Assembly (NCBI GenBank): GCA_964604195.1
Contig: CAZRXW010000026.1
Location: 1-13,846 of the forward strand
Direction of reading: 5' to 3'
Length of the DNA stretch: 13,846 nucleotides
From: SSEF01 sp964604195
GTDB lineage: Bacteria; Patescibacteriota; Minisyncoccia; Moranbacterales; UBA1568
The translations under genes and the position numbers were made by a program. The notes beneath the pieces are model-generated. The model was given only the letters and a program-made list of their open reading frames with translations. It was not told the origin of the DNA and ran no database searches. Positions 6,094-13,418 of this stretch are shown here, piece after piece (the stretch's first letter is position 1; each line of letters begins with the position of its first letter).

Positions 6094-8310
6094 CTACTTC
6101 TTTTCCTCAAGTTTATGGGGGTTATGATTGGGACAGGTTTTATCGGAGCATCTTTCGGGGATCGTCTTGGTGCCTTCCATCATAAGTGCACCACATTCCT
6201 TCCCGTCTTTATCGTCGCGCTTATAAGTACAGAGACTGCCCGTTGGTTTGGCTTTAATGGCGTGCTTACAGTCGGGGTAATTGGAACAGCTGTAGAATAT
6301 TCCGAAGCGGCCACGACGTTCTGCCATTTCACCTTTATTGCAGACGGGGCACTTTACACCAGTTGTTACCTGGGGAGCATTTTCGTCCTTTTTGATAAAT
6401 TTGCATTTTGGATAATTGTTGCAGGCAATAAATGATCCGAATCGTCCGCTGCGCTCGACGAGTTCGCCCTTGCCGCACTGAGGGCAGGTTTCACCAGTTC
6501 CTTTTGGTCCCTCGACTACTGTCCCTTCGAGAGTGAGCGCTCCTGTACAATCAGGAAATTTGGAACAACTGTAAAATTTACCACTGCGGCCGAGCTTGAT
6601 AATCATGCTACTTCCGCACACTGGACACTTCATGGTGTCTGGCGCTGGACCGAGGTTGGACATTTTTTCGAGTTTTTCTTTACTCTTTACTTCTTTCGTA
6701 AATGGCCCGTAGAAGTTTTTGAGTGTTTTTTCGTATTCTCGTTTGCCCTCGGCGATTTCATCGAGCTCATCTTCCATTTCGGCAGTAAATGTATCCGAAA
6801 CAAAACGTTCGAAATGAGCAGAAAGAAAATCATCTACTACCTCACCGGTTTCAGTAGGAATAAGGGTGCGGCCATCTTTGACGACATAATTACGGGCTTG
6901 GATAGTCTGGATAATCGCTGCGTAGGTTGATGGACGACCGATCCCACGCTTTTCTAGTTCCTTGACGAGTCCTGCTTCGGTATAACGCTTGGGTGGCTCA
7001 GTCCATTTTTCTTCGCTGGTCATGTCGAGGAGTGTAAGTGTCTCACCAACGGTTACTTTGAGAAGTTCGGTATCTTCACCACGGGCAGCGATATCTTCGG
7101 TGAGCCAACCAGGGAAAACGACGATTGAACCAGTAACAGCGAAAGATGGTACTGTTGTATCCTGAGCTTCGGCAACAATTTTGGTACGGATGAGTTCGGC
7201 ATCAGCCATCTGAGAACTTATGGCACGAGTGCGAATCAGGGCGTAGAGGCGCTTCTCTTCATCGGTCCGACCATAGATTTTAGTATCAATATGAGTTGGC
7301 CTGATAGCTTCATGAGCCTCCTGGGCATTTTTACTTTTCGTCTTGAACGTGCGAGACACAGCATAATTCTCACCATATTGTTTGGAAATGAGAGCAAGAA
7401 TACTACTGGCAGCATCTTTACTCAAATTGGTTGAGTCGGTACGCATGTAGGTGATGTAACCAGCTTCGTAGAGTTTCTGGGCGATTTTCATGGTACGGCT
7501 GGGCGCAAAGCCAAGACGCGAGCTGGCTGCCTGCTGGAGGGTAGAAGTGGTAAAGGGTGGATAGGGACTGCGTTTTCCGGGAGTTTCTTTGACATCAGCT
7601 ACTTTCCAATGAGTTTTTTTGGATCGTTCTATGAGTACTGCTGCTTCTTGTTGAACGGTGGCCTCATCTTTTTTGGGGCGAGGTTCAGTAGTGTGGGTAA
7701 GGGTCAACTGAGCTTTGTGATCATTTTGAAATTGTCCAGTGAAGAGGAAGAAAATTTCAGGAATGAAAGCGCGAATCTCTTTTTCTCGCTCCACCAAAAT
7801 ATGGAGGGCAGGTGACTGGACGCGGCCAGCCGAAAGTCCATAGCGGAGTTTTTTCCAGATGAGACCGGAGAGATCGTAGCCGACGAGACGATCAAGTACG
7901 CGCCTCGCTTCTTGAGCCTTACGGAGATTGATATCGAGCGGTCTCGGATGCTGGATGGCTTCTTTGATGGCTGCTGGAGTGATCTCATAAAAGAGTACTC
8001 GCGAAGGCTTCTTTAGCTTGGCCGTCTCGGCCACGTGCCAAGCGATCGCTTCTCCCTCACGATCGGGGTCAGTAGCCAGGAGAACCTCTTTACTTTTTTT
8101 GGCGAGTCGACTAATTTCTTCGACGATGTGTTCTTTGCCGGGTGAAATCACGTAGTTTGGTTTGAAGCCGTTTTTGATGTCGATAGCTGATTTATTGCTT
8201 TTGGGAAGGTCTCGAACATGACCAACTGAAGCCACAACTTTGTATTCGCCATCCAAATATTTTTCAATGGTCTTGGCTTTGGAAGGGGATTCGACGATGA
8301 GAAGTTTCAT
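6094..8310 (-). CDS. topA: DNA topoisomerase I
   Basis: This type IA topoisomerase relaxes negative supercoils by single-strand cleavage and passage. It has 738 residues. The N-terminal Toprim domain has E7 (LLIVESPSKAKTI) and the acidic triad D81-D83-E85 in DPDREGEAIAWH. The catalytic tyrosine is Y288 within GYITYMRTDSTN. Three complete C-terminal four-cysteine zinc ribbons follow (C562-C565-C582-C588, C609-C612-C630-C636, C654-C657-C675-C681), then a degenerate fourth cysteine set (C694, C706, C721, C726). It lies 42 nt downstream of dprA on the same strand, a widely conserved dprA-topA order, and has no visible Shine-Dalgarno. The 3' end is odd: a palindrome and an in-frame second copy of the terminal codons follow the TAG stop. 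Confidence 0.97.
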   Translation of the reverse strand: MKLLIVESPSKAKTIEKYLDGEYKVVASVGHVRDLPKSNKSAIDIKNGFKPNYVISPGKEHIVEEISRLAKKSKEVLLATDPDREGEAIAWHVAETAKLKKPSRVLFYEITPAAIKEAIQHPRPLDINLRKAQEARRVLDRLVGYDLSGLIWKKLRYGLSAGRVQSPALHILVEREKEIRAFIPEIFFLFTGQFQNDHKAQLTLTHTTEPRPKKDEATVQQEAAVLIERSKKTHWKVADVKETPGKRSPYPPFTTSTLQQAASSRLGFAPSRTMKIAQKLYEAGYITYMRTDSTNLSKDAASSILALISKQYGENYAVSRTFKTKSKNAQEAHEAIRPTHIDTKIYGRTDEEKRLYALIRTRAISSQMADAELIRTKIVAEAQDTTVPSFAVTGSIVVFPGWLTEDIAARGEDTELLKVTVGETLTLLDMTSEEKWTEPPKRYTEAGLVKELEKRGIGRPSTYAAIIQTIQARNYVVKDGRTLIPTETGEVVDDFLSAHFERFVSDTFTAEMEDELDEIAEGKREYEKTLKNFYGPFTKEVKSKEKLEKMSNLGPAPDTMKCPVCGSSMIIKLGRSGKFYSCSKFPDCTGALTLEGTVVEGPKGTGETCPQCGKGELVERSGRFGSFIACNNYPKCKFIKKDENAPQVTTGVKCPVCNKGEMAERRGRFGIFYSCSNYPDCKHAIKAKPTGSLCTYKRDDKDGKECGALMMEGTKTIPERCSDKTCPNHNPHKLEEKK

Positions 8311-8352
8311 AAGAGAGTCAGCAAAAACAGAAAACGATCAAGAACAAAATTA

Positions 8353-9453
8353 TTATTTGATGCGAATGTATTGCATGTTACCAATATTTTTGATGAGTCC
8401 GCGCATCTCGAGTTTTGTGAGCAAGGCAGATCCCCTGGTCGTTTCTAGTCTAGAGGCTTCTAACACCTTGTCAATGTGGAGTGGGTCACGTGAGAGACAG
8501 TCAACAATATTTTGCTCTTCCTCGCTGAGGTGGGGGAGTGGGGTGCTCGCTGTCTCGGCCTGAGATGGGAACGCTTCCAACTGTAACTCATTCAAAATAT
8601 CTTGTACACCAGTGACGAGTTTAGCTCCTTGCTTCAGGAGATTATTGGAACCAGTAGCGAGTGGTGAAAAAATTGATCCAGGGACAGCAAATACTTCCCG
8701 ATTGAAATCGAGGGCGAGACGAGCGGTGATGAGGCTGCCACTCTCTTCTTTGGCTTCGATAACCACGGTACCCAAAGTCATTCCGGCGATGATCCGATTA
8801 CGGGCGGGAAAGGTGCCAGTCGTTGGTGGTGTTCCAGGAGCGTATTCGGAGATGAGGGTGCCATGCTGCAAAATCGAATGAGCGAGACGGAGATGGCTTT
8901 GCGGAGCAATAGAGGCATCATCAATACCACCACCAAGGATAGCGACAGTGGGCATTTCGGCCAGGAGTGCTCCTTCGTGAGCGAGAGAATCAATACCAAA
9001 AGCGAGACCAGAGACAACAGTGATGCCAGCACGCGAGAGCTCACGACTGAGTTCTTCGGCCACTTGTTTCCCATACGGCGAGTAGTCACGTGAACCAACG
9101 ACAGCAATACAGGGCTTTTCATTCCATTGTCTCCAGTGACCACGTAAGTAGAGGAGAGCTGGTGGACTGGGTATTTCTTGAAGGAGAACGGGGTAATCGG
9201 GATCAGTAAAGGGGAGAACTGTAATAGCTGAGCTAATAAGCTTTTCGACTTCGAGCTTCGGGTCAATAAGAGCTCGTTTGGTGTCGATACCGGTAGGGTT
9301 AAAGCGACTGGCGAATTTTATGCTCTCCCATGTAGCTTCACTGGCCTCCCAGGCGGCTCTGGCCGATCCAAAGTAAGCCACTGCCTCTCGAAGAGTTTTG
9401 CTGCCGCAGCCAGGGAGAGAATTGAGGAGATGAAAGTAAAACGCTTCATTCAT
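8353..9453 (-). CDS. dprA: DNA processing protein DprA (Smf)
   Basis: DprA binds incoming single-stranded DNA during natural transformation and loads RecA. At 366 residues it has the full domain set. An N-terminal helix-hairpin-helix/SAM-like region (NSLPGCGSKTLREAVAYFG, 11-29) is followed by the Rossmann-like core with GSRDYSPYG (120-128), SGLAFGIDSLAHEGAL (148-163), FPARNRIIAG (215-224) and EESGSLITARLA (236-247). A C-terminal winged helix (about 305-366) completes it. It is the first gene of a dprA-topA operon driven by a good promoter at 9478-9506 with a leader of about 18 nt and no clear Shine-Dalgarno. It suggests a competence or DNA-uptake capability, although no other competence gene is in the window. 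Confidence 0.95.
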   Translation of the reverse strand: MNEAFYFHLLNSLPGCGSKTLREAVAYFGSARAAWEASEATWESIKFASRFNPTGIDTKRALIDPKLEVEKLISSAITVLPFTDPDYPVLLQEIPSPPALLYLRGHWRQWNEKPCIAVVGSRDYSPYGKQVAEELSRELSRAGITVVSGLAFGIDSLAHEGALLAEMPTVAILGGGIDDASIAPQSHLRLAHSILQHGTLISEYAPGTPPTTGTFPARNRIIAGMTLGTVVIEAKEESGSLITARLALDFNREVFAVPGSIFSPLATGSNNLLKQGAKLVTGVQDILNELQLEAFPSQAETASTPLPHLSEEEQNIVDCLSRDPLHIDKVLEASRLETTRGSALLTKLEMRGLIKNIGNMQYIRIK

Positions 9454-9477
9454 ATAGAGAGGTCCGAAATGACCCCC

Positions 9478-9506
9478 ATTCTAGGTGAAACAGGGTTTTC
9501 GTGCAA
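9478..9506 (-). promoter_or_regulatory. dprA-topA promoter
   Basis: On the minus strand TTGCAC (9501-9506), a 17-nt spacer and TAGAAT (9478-9483) form a good sigma70-type promoter. The transcription start would be near 9471, leaving about 18 nt of leader before the ATG at 9453. Confidence 0.65.
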
Positions 9507-10034
9507 ATGAGGCAAATCTGACTTTTTCTTGTCTTTTCGCTAGGCTACCCTCAAGTTTGGCTGGAGTCCCTAGCTGAACAATATTTTGAAACTGGAGCAG
9601 GTGATGCAATTAGAGATATCTGTTGTTTCTTTGTTCCAATTAAGGCAAGAAGACGATCATTTTTACGCAGACAATGACGATAGCTATCGGCGATACGAAA
9701 GAGTTCTTCGTTCCTATTGCCGCATATAGCATGGTTTTATCACTGCTGTGACTACTGTTGTGAGCTGATAAATCCAGGCGACTTCTGTCAGGTTTGGGTG
9801 CATGTTTCCTACCCACCGAAAAAAAGTGCTTGGTAAGAGAAGGAAAAATCGTCTGTTGGTTGAGAAAAAGTATGATCCCGAGTGTTCTGATGAGCTCTGC
9901 AATATGGAGGAAGAGATGTATCAGCAATGGGAGCGCAAACATTAAGCTAGACGGGATGCAGAACGGAAATCAGCGTAGCGTGCTGACACGGACTCGGGGC
10001 TCTTCGCAAAGAGACTCGGGCCCAAAACATTTTG
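9507..10034. other. Long gap without a convincing gene
   Basis: About 530 bases separate the dprA promoter from the EVE-protein gene. On the plus strand, short stretches look coding but lie in different frames: SLAEQYFETGAGDAIRD (from about 9564), a 41-residue frame from ATG 9605 containing QLRQEDDHFYADNDDSYRRY, ELINPGDFCQVWVHVSYPPK (about 9762-9821), and the 47-residue ORF below. They could be a frameshifted gene remnant or chance. A weak promoter-like CTGACT-17-TAGGCT occurs at about 9518-9546. No tRNA, tmRNA, RNase P or SRP RNA signature was recognised. Near 9990-10020 a GGGC/GCCC stem with direct repeats of GACTCGGG precedes the EVE gene. Confidence 0.4.
9802..9945 (+). CDS. Possible 47-residue basic/acidic ORF
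   Basis: From ATG 9802 to TAA 9943-9945 the frame reads MFPTHRKKVLGKRRKNRLLV, then a charged C-terminal half containing CSDELC and EEEMYQQWERKH. The strongly basic first half, acidic second half and purine-rich codon first positions resemble a real small protein or the C-terminal tail of a broken gene. There is no clear Shine-Dalgarno or dedicated promoter. A 100-residue frame on the opposite strand (9640-9942) covers the same bases with two hydrophobic ends, so either or neither may be real. No function can be proposed. Confidence 0.25.
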   Translation: MFPTHRKKVLGKRRKNRLLVEKKYDPECSDELCNMEEEMYQQWERKH

Positions 10035-10040
10035 TATACT
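10035..10040 (+). promoter_or_regulatory. -10 box of the EVE-protein gene
   Basis: TATACT at 10035-10040 ends 6 nt before the ATG at 10047, again implying a leaderless transcript. The matching -35 region (about 10012-10017) is poor. Confidence 0.4.
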
Positions 10041-10046
10041 GAATTT

Positions 10047-10517
10047 ATGAAACAAACCAAACAATGCTGGCTCATGAAAAGTGAACCAGATGAGTACTCT
10101 ATTAATGATCTCGCACGTGATAAACAGGCACCTTGGTTTGGGGTACGCAATTATCAGGCGAGAAATTTTATGCGAGATACGATGCGAATAGGGGATGAAG
10201 TGCTTTTTTATCACTCCAGCTGTCCAGAGCCAGGGGTAGTGGGACTAGCACGCGTAGCGAGTACACCTTATCCCGATGAGACTCAGTTTGATCAGGGTAG
10301 TCCTTATTATGATCCCAAGGCTACCCGAGAGCGTCCGCGTTGGATGTTGGTAGAGGTAAAATTTGTTAGAAAATTCAAACGGACTGTCTCACTATCGGTA
10401 CTTCGCCAAGAAAAAGCTCTGAAAAATCTAGTCATCCTTCGACCAGGCAATCGTCTTTCGATTACCTTAGTAACACAAAAAGAATACCAAACAATTCTCT
10501 GGCTCGCTTCTCGTTAA
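10047..10517 (+). CDS. EVE-domain protein
   Basis: This 156-residue protein is essentially one EVE domain, the PUA-related fold found in THYN1-type proteins, known for recognising modified bases in DNA or RNA. Family landmarks are CWLMKSEPDEYSINDL near the N-terminus (7-22), WFGVRNYQARNFMRDTMRIGDEVLFYHSS (30-58) and the following PGVVGLARV strand (62-70). RWMLVEVKFVRKF (98-110) and LRPGNRLSITLVTQKEY (131-147) lie in the second half. The ATG at 10047 is preferred over an in-frame TTG at 10032 because the domain starts there and a TATACT box overlaps the longer start. It is a lone gene, convergent with the 92-residue ORF; their stops are separated by 7 nt that overlap a small CTCGTT-A-AACGAG palindrome. 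Domain identification is strong; the ligand is unknown. Confidence 0.9.
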   Translation: MKQTKQCWLMKSEPDEYSINDLARDKQAPWFGVRNYQARNFMRDTMRIGDEVLFYHSSCPEPGVVGLARVASTPYPDETQFDQGSPYYDPKATRERPRWMLVEVKFVRKFKRTVSLSVLRQEKALKNLVILRPGNRLSITLVTQKEYQTILWLASR

Positions 10518-10524
10518 ACGAGGG

Positions 10525-10803
10525 TTATTTCTGAGACGATAGCTGATGTTGCTCTCTGATCGAGTCAATCCAATCCTCGATTGCCCGGTTTACTTCGCGT
10601 TGAGCTTCTGAGAGTTGAGGTGCAAAATTTTCCAAAATAATTCGTTCGGCTGTTTGTTTATCAGAGGTGGTGGCAAAAACTCTTTTTATCTCTTGCATAA
10701 GTAAGTCAACTCTTTCTTGAGCCTGAAGCAACTCTGTGTAGGCTCTACTTTCTATGATCTCGAGATACTGTTCGGCTGATGGATTGCTACTTTTTTCAAA
10801 CAT
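10525..10803 (-). CDS. Unrecognised 92-residue helical protein
   Basis: I do not recognise a family. The sequence is almost entirely charged and helical (SAEQYLEIIESRAYTELLQA, then QERVDLLMQEIKRVFA and REVNRAIEDWIDSIREQHQL), with no cysteine, signal peptide or membrane segment. It is probably a small helical-bundle or coiled-coil protein. Its ATG is 11 nt downstream of the D-2-hydroxyacid dehydrogenase stop on the same strand, so it is very likely co-transcribed with that gene. No Shine-Dalgarno is visible. Being sandwiched tightly between two real genes supports it as coding. Confidence 0.7.
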   Translation of the reverse strand: MFEKSSNPSAEQYLEIIESRAYTELLQAQERVDLLMQEIKRVFATTSDKQTAERIILENFAPQLSEAQREVNRAIEDWIDSIREQHQLSSQK

Positions 10804-10814
10804 AGAGAACCTGT

Positions 10815-11822
10815 TTACTTATTTAGGGTGACCACATTTTTGCATTGGCCCAGGGCGTAGCATTCGATGTTGTCGATCGTCGTGGAGAGGATTCGTTCGA
10901 GTGCTTCTTTGGAATAGAAGGCGATGTGTGGAGTGTAGACGACATTATCTCGACCGAGAAGGGCGTGATCCTTGGCGAGCATCTGCAGTTCTGGTGCACC
11001 ATCTTGTTTGTTGAGGAGCTCTTTCTCTTCCCGGACGAGGAGCTCGCCCTCCAGGACATCGATGCCTACTCCAGCGAGTATGCCCTGGTCGAGTCCCATC
11101 ATGAGAGCATCGGTCTCGACGAGTTCGCCGCGGGCAGTATTGATGAGAATAGTACCGGGCTTCATGAGATTGATATTGTGCTGATTGATGAGATGATGAG
11201 TCTCTTTGGTGTAGGGAGTGTGAAGAGAAATAATGTCTGATGATTCGAGGAGTTTGTGGAGCGGTACATACTGGAAGTCGAGCACTTCAGAGAGGAATTG
11301 ATTGGGAAAAGCATCGTAGGCAAGTACCTTCATACCAAAGCCTTTGGCAATCTTGATCACGTGGAGGCCAATCTTGCCAGCGCCGACGACCCCGAGTGTC
11401 TTGCCTTTGAGATCAAATCCGCGCAGTCCTTCGATGGCAAAATCACCTGCGAGTCTTCTCACGTGAGATTTGTGGACATTTCTTGAGAGTGCCAAGATGA
11501 GAGCAAAGGTGTGTTCGGCTACGGTATTTTCTCCATACGAAGGAACATTGGAAACGAGGATAGAGCGTTCTTTGGCCGCTTCCAGATCGATATGGTCAAA
11601 ACCAGTAGAGCGAGTGACAATGAGTTTGAGTTTGGGGAGGGCGTGGATGACTTCAGCGGTAACCTTGCTGTAAATAAAGACAGAGAGGACTTCGCACTCA
11701 GCGAGTGAGGTGAGGTCTTTTTCTTCGATGGTGCGGTCAAAGAAAAAAAGCTGATGTCCAGCGAACCGCTCTTTGAGAGTTTCTTCTTCCCACTTTTGAA
11801 TTTCAAAAAAGGCGAGCTGCAT
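10815..11822 (-). CDS. D-2-hydroxyacid dehydrogenase, D-lactate dehydrogenase type
   Basis: This NAD-dependent enzyme reduces a 2-keto acid, probably pyruvate, to the D-hydroxy acid and so regenerates NAD+ in fermentation. From the ATG at 11822 it has 335 residues; an in-frame TTG two codons earlier is less likely. The nucleotide-binding motif is GVVGAGKIG (144-152) with acidic D170 ending the second strand (AYD), the mark of NAD preference. Catalytic residues fit the family: R231 (NTARGELVETDAL), D255 and E260 (GIDVLEGE), and H299 (YTPHIAFYSKEAL). The insert before DNVVYTPH is typical of D-LDH-like members. It leads a two-gene unit with the 92-residue protein and has a good promoter overlapping the end of alkC. 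Subfamily substrate is inferred. Confidence 0.9.
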   Translation of the reverse strand: MQLAFFEIQKWEEETLKERFAGHQLFFFDRTIEEKDLTSLAECEVLSVFIYSKVTAEVIHALPKLKLIVTRSTGFDHIDLEAAKERSILVSNVPSYGENTVAEHTFALILALSRNVHKSHVRRLAGDFAIEGLRGFDLKGKTLGVVGAGKIGLHVIKIAKGFGMKVLAYDAFPNQFLSEVLDFQYVPLHKLLESSDIISLHTPYTKETHHLINQHNINLMKPGTILINTARGELVETDALMMGLDQGILAGVGIDVLEGELLVREEKELLNKQDGAPELQMLAKDHALLGRDNVVYTPHIAFYSKEALERILSTTIDNIECYALGQCKNVVTLNK

Positions 11823-11852
11823 AAGCAAACTTTGAATCAGTTATCTCTTCCT

Positions 11853-11881
11853 AGTATACCCCGGAGGAGAGTGTGATTCAA
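11853..11881 (-). promoter_or_regulatory. Promoter of the dehydrogenase gene
   Basis: On the minus strand TTGAAT (11876-11881), a 17-nt spacer and TATACT (11853-11858) form a good promoter. The -35 overlaps the alkC stop codon. Transcription would begin near 11846, leaving a leader of about 24 nt with no Shine-Dalgarno. Confidence 0.65.
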
Positions 11882-12636
11882 TTGCTTGTTTTTGTTGCTG
11901 TAGTTTTTTGATTGCGGAGACCGTGACGAATAATCCACTCGGTAGCTGACGAGAGTCCTTCTTTTTTCCATGCCGCGATAATAGCCTGAGCAAACGCAGG
12001 ATCTTCTTTCATGAGGTCATTGAGATTGTTGCCGACTGACTTTTGGACAAATCGGTCTCCATCATGACGAAGGTTGGAGAGGATGTTTTGATAGAGTTCT
12101 GGATAGCGGAGTGCTACGAGTAATTTTTTGGCCCAAGGGAGTTTGGGCCTCAACCCTTCGCTGGCGAGTCTTCGTACATGGACGCTGTCATCTTGGCTCC
12201 AACGGAGCATGAGTCGCATAGTTTTTTGCGGTTCACTTGCCAGCAGTGGCCGAATAGCAAATTCGCCCGTGTAGCGTTGGGTAAGCTCATAAATAAATTG
12301 ACTAGAGATACTCCAATGATCAGTGCCATGCTGTTCCACGTATCGGCCGAGAGGAGCGAGCCACCAACCATAGAGAAACATACCGTTTGATTCGGCAAGC
12401 TTTGGCCCCAAGAGAGAAGTGAAGAGTTGGAGATGCTCATCATATGTACCGGGGAGATGATGATGGAAAGCAGTAGCGTAGGCGTCGAGTCTTTCGCTAT
12501 AACTTTTCCCGCGTAGAGTCCGTCTCAGTTCAGCGAGAAATTCTTCGGACGAAAAATCAGGTGTGAGAGCGGCTAGCTTTTCGGCGATGAGTTTGGCACA
12601 GGCGAGACCGTAGTAGTCTTTGATTTTCTTAGTCAT
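11878..12636 (-). CDS. AlkC-type DNA alkylation repair protein (HEAT repeat)
   Basis: This 252-residue protein matches the AlkC/AlkD superfamily of HEAT-like DNA glycosylases, which remove alkylated purines such as 3-methyladenine. The AlkC hallmark HVRRLASEGLRPKLPW lies at 153-168, followed by helical repeats including DRFVQKSVGNNLNDLMKEDP (194-213) and ATEWIIRHGLR (231-241). The fold is all-helical, with no signal peptide. The C-terminal dozen residues (NQKTTATKTSN) are probably disordered. It stands between the nitroreductase terminator and the dehydrogenase promoter, so it is probably monocistronic; no strong promoter or Shine-Dalgarno was found. Family assignment is confident; substrate range is not visible. 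Confidence 0.85.
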   Translation of the reverse strand: MTKKIKDYYGLACAKLIAEKLAALTPDFSSEEFLAELRRTLRGKSYSERLDAYATAFHHHLPGTYDEHLQLFTSLLGPKLAESNGMFLYGWWLAPLGRYVEQHGTDHWSISSQFIYELTQRYTGEFAIRPLLASEPQKTMRLMLRWSQDDSVHVRRLASEGLRPKLPWAKKLLVALRYPELYQNILSNLRHDGDRFVQKSVGNNLNDLMKEDPAFAQAIIAAWKKEGLSSATEWIIRHGLRNQKTTATKTSN

Positions 12637-12669
12637 AGGGTTTCTTGTTTTCCTTACTCTAGCATATAG

Positions 12670-12699
12670 AAAACCGCCTCTCCCAGGAGAAGCGGTTTT
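12670..12699. terminator. Intrinsic terminator after the nitroreductase gene
   Basis: AAAACCGC (12670-12677) pairs with GCGGTTTT (12692-12699). Inside a C-A mismatch lies a further perfect TCTCC-CA-GGAGA stem, making one long hairpin. On the minus strand it is followed by TTTTCTATAT, and on the plus strand by TTTTTGAATTTT. It lies 7 nt past the nitroreductase stop. Confidence 0.8.
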
Positions 12700-12705
12700 T
12701 GAATT

Positions 12706-13347
12706 TTATCGCACTACCAAAGTTACTTCCTCGACGGGACGTCTTACTTTCGGTTTTTTGGCCGCCTCATCATTCTGGTGGCGATACCCGAGGGCAAGTA
12801 GGGTCGTCGTAGTAAGGTGCTGGTCACCAAGACCCAGGACGGTATCAACGGCCTGAGGATCAAACCCTTCCATAGCAGCATTATCAATCCCAAGGAGAGA
12901 AGCAGTTTCCATCATAATGCCGAGAGGAATGTAAGTTTGGCAGGCAATCCAGCGATCGAGTGAGGCATCATCTTTTGAAGCGATGACTCCATCGAGCATT
13001 TGGCGAAAACTAGTGAGTGATTCTACTGGCTGTTCTTGAATCTTGGCAGTCCGGTCAATACGCTCGGCGGCTATGGATTGCCTCACATCGGTGCGACGAG
13101 CGATAGCTATGAGATGAGAAGCTTGAGTTACCCGTGGCTGACCATAGCTTGCTTCCTGAATAGCTTGGCGGAGCGTTTGATTTTCGACCACAATAAATTT
13201 CCAGGCCTCGAGACCAAAACTTGATGGAGCGAGTCGCCCGCTTTCGAGGATAGTTTCGAGATCAGTGGAACTAATTTTTTTGGCTGGATCAAATGACTGC
13301 ACGGCAGCACGCCAGTGTAGGGCGTCTAGGATATCCTTTGGTTGCAT
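12706..13347 (-). CDS. NfsB-like FMN-dependent nitroreductase family protein
   Basis: This enzyme would use NAD(P)H and FMN to reduce nitroaromatics or quinones by two electrons. Its 213 residues are close to the 217 of E. coli NfsB, and the order of landmarks matches. These are the N-terminal FMN phosphate region HWRAAVQSFDPAKKIS (11-26), the APSSFGLEAWKFIVV segment (40-54), MEGFDPQAVD (159-168), LLALGYRHQ (183-191), and the basic tail KPKVRRP (198-204) that contacts FMN phosphate in the family. It is divergent from an HxlR regulator with a 71-nt gap, so it is probably under that regulator's control. A TATACT box ends 5 nt before the ATG at 13347, suggesting a leaderless mRNA. Family is confident; physiological substrate is unknown. 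Confidence 0.9.
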   Translation of the reverse strand: MQPKDILDALHWRAAVQSFDPAKKISSTDLETILESGRLAPSSFGLEAWKFIVVENQTLRQAIQEASYGQPRVTQASHLIAIARRTDVRQSIAAERIDRTAKIQEQPVESLTSFRQMLDGVIASKDDASLDRWIACQTYIPLGIMMETASLLGIDNAAMEGFDPQAVDTVLGLGDQHLTTTTLLALGYRHQNDEAAKKPKVRRPVEEVTLVVR

Positions 13348-13418
13348 AGGGGAGTATACTTATGATATAAATGGGGCCTATACTTCGACATGCATAGTGC
13401 TATATTTAGTATAGTGTT
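13348..13418. promoter_or_regulatory. Divergent nitroreductase/hxlR control region
   Basis: Three copies of the AGTATA/TATACT half-site occur in 71 bp. AGTATACT (13353-13360), itself a palindrome, contains the nitroreductase -10. CTATACT (13378-13384) and AGTATAG (13408-13414) form a perfect 7-bp inverted repeat 23 nt apart. The last overlaps the candidate hxlR -10 (TAGTAT, 13407-13412, or TATAGT, 13410-13415). A smaller ATAG-TG-CTAT lies between. Both promoters could thus be occluded by one regulator bound to these sites. The Bacillus YodB operator also uses TACT/AGTA half-sites, but the spacing here is different. Confidence 0.5.

Noticed and set aside
6016..6096. Programmed TAG readthrough of topA into the downstream tail
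   Set aside because: The frame is open, but the intervening residues come from a palindromic element and there is no readthrough signal I can identify; a remnant is the simpler reading.
9640..9942. Minus-strand 100-residue frame with two hydrophobic ends
   Set aside because: Its hydrophobic N-terminus is the complement of a charged plus-strand frame, a common shadow effect; no promoter or ribosome site supports it.
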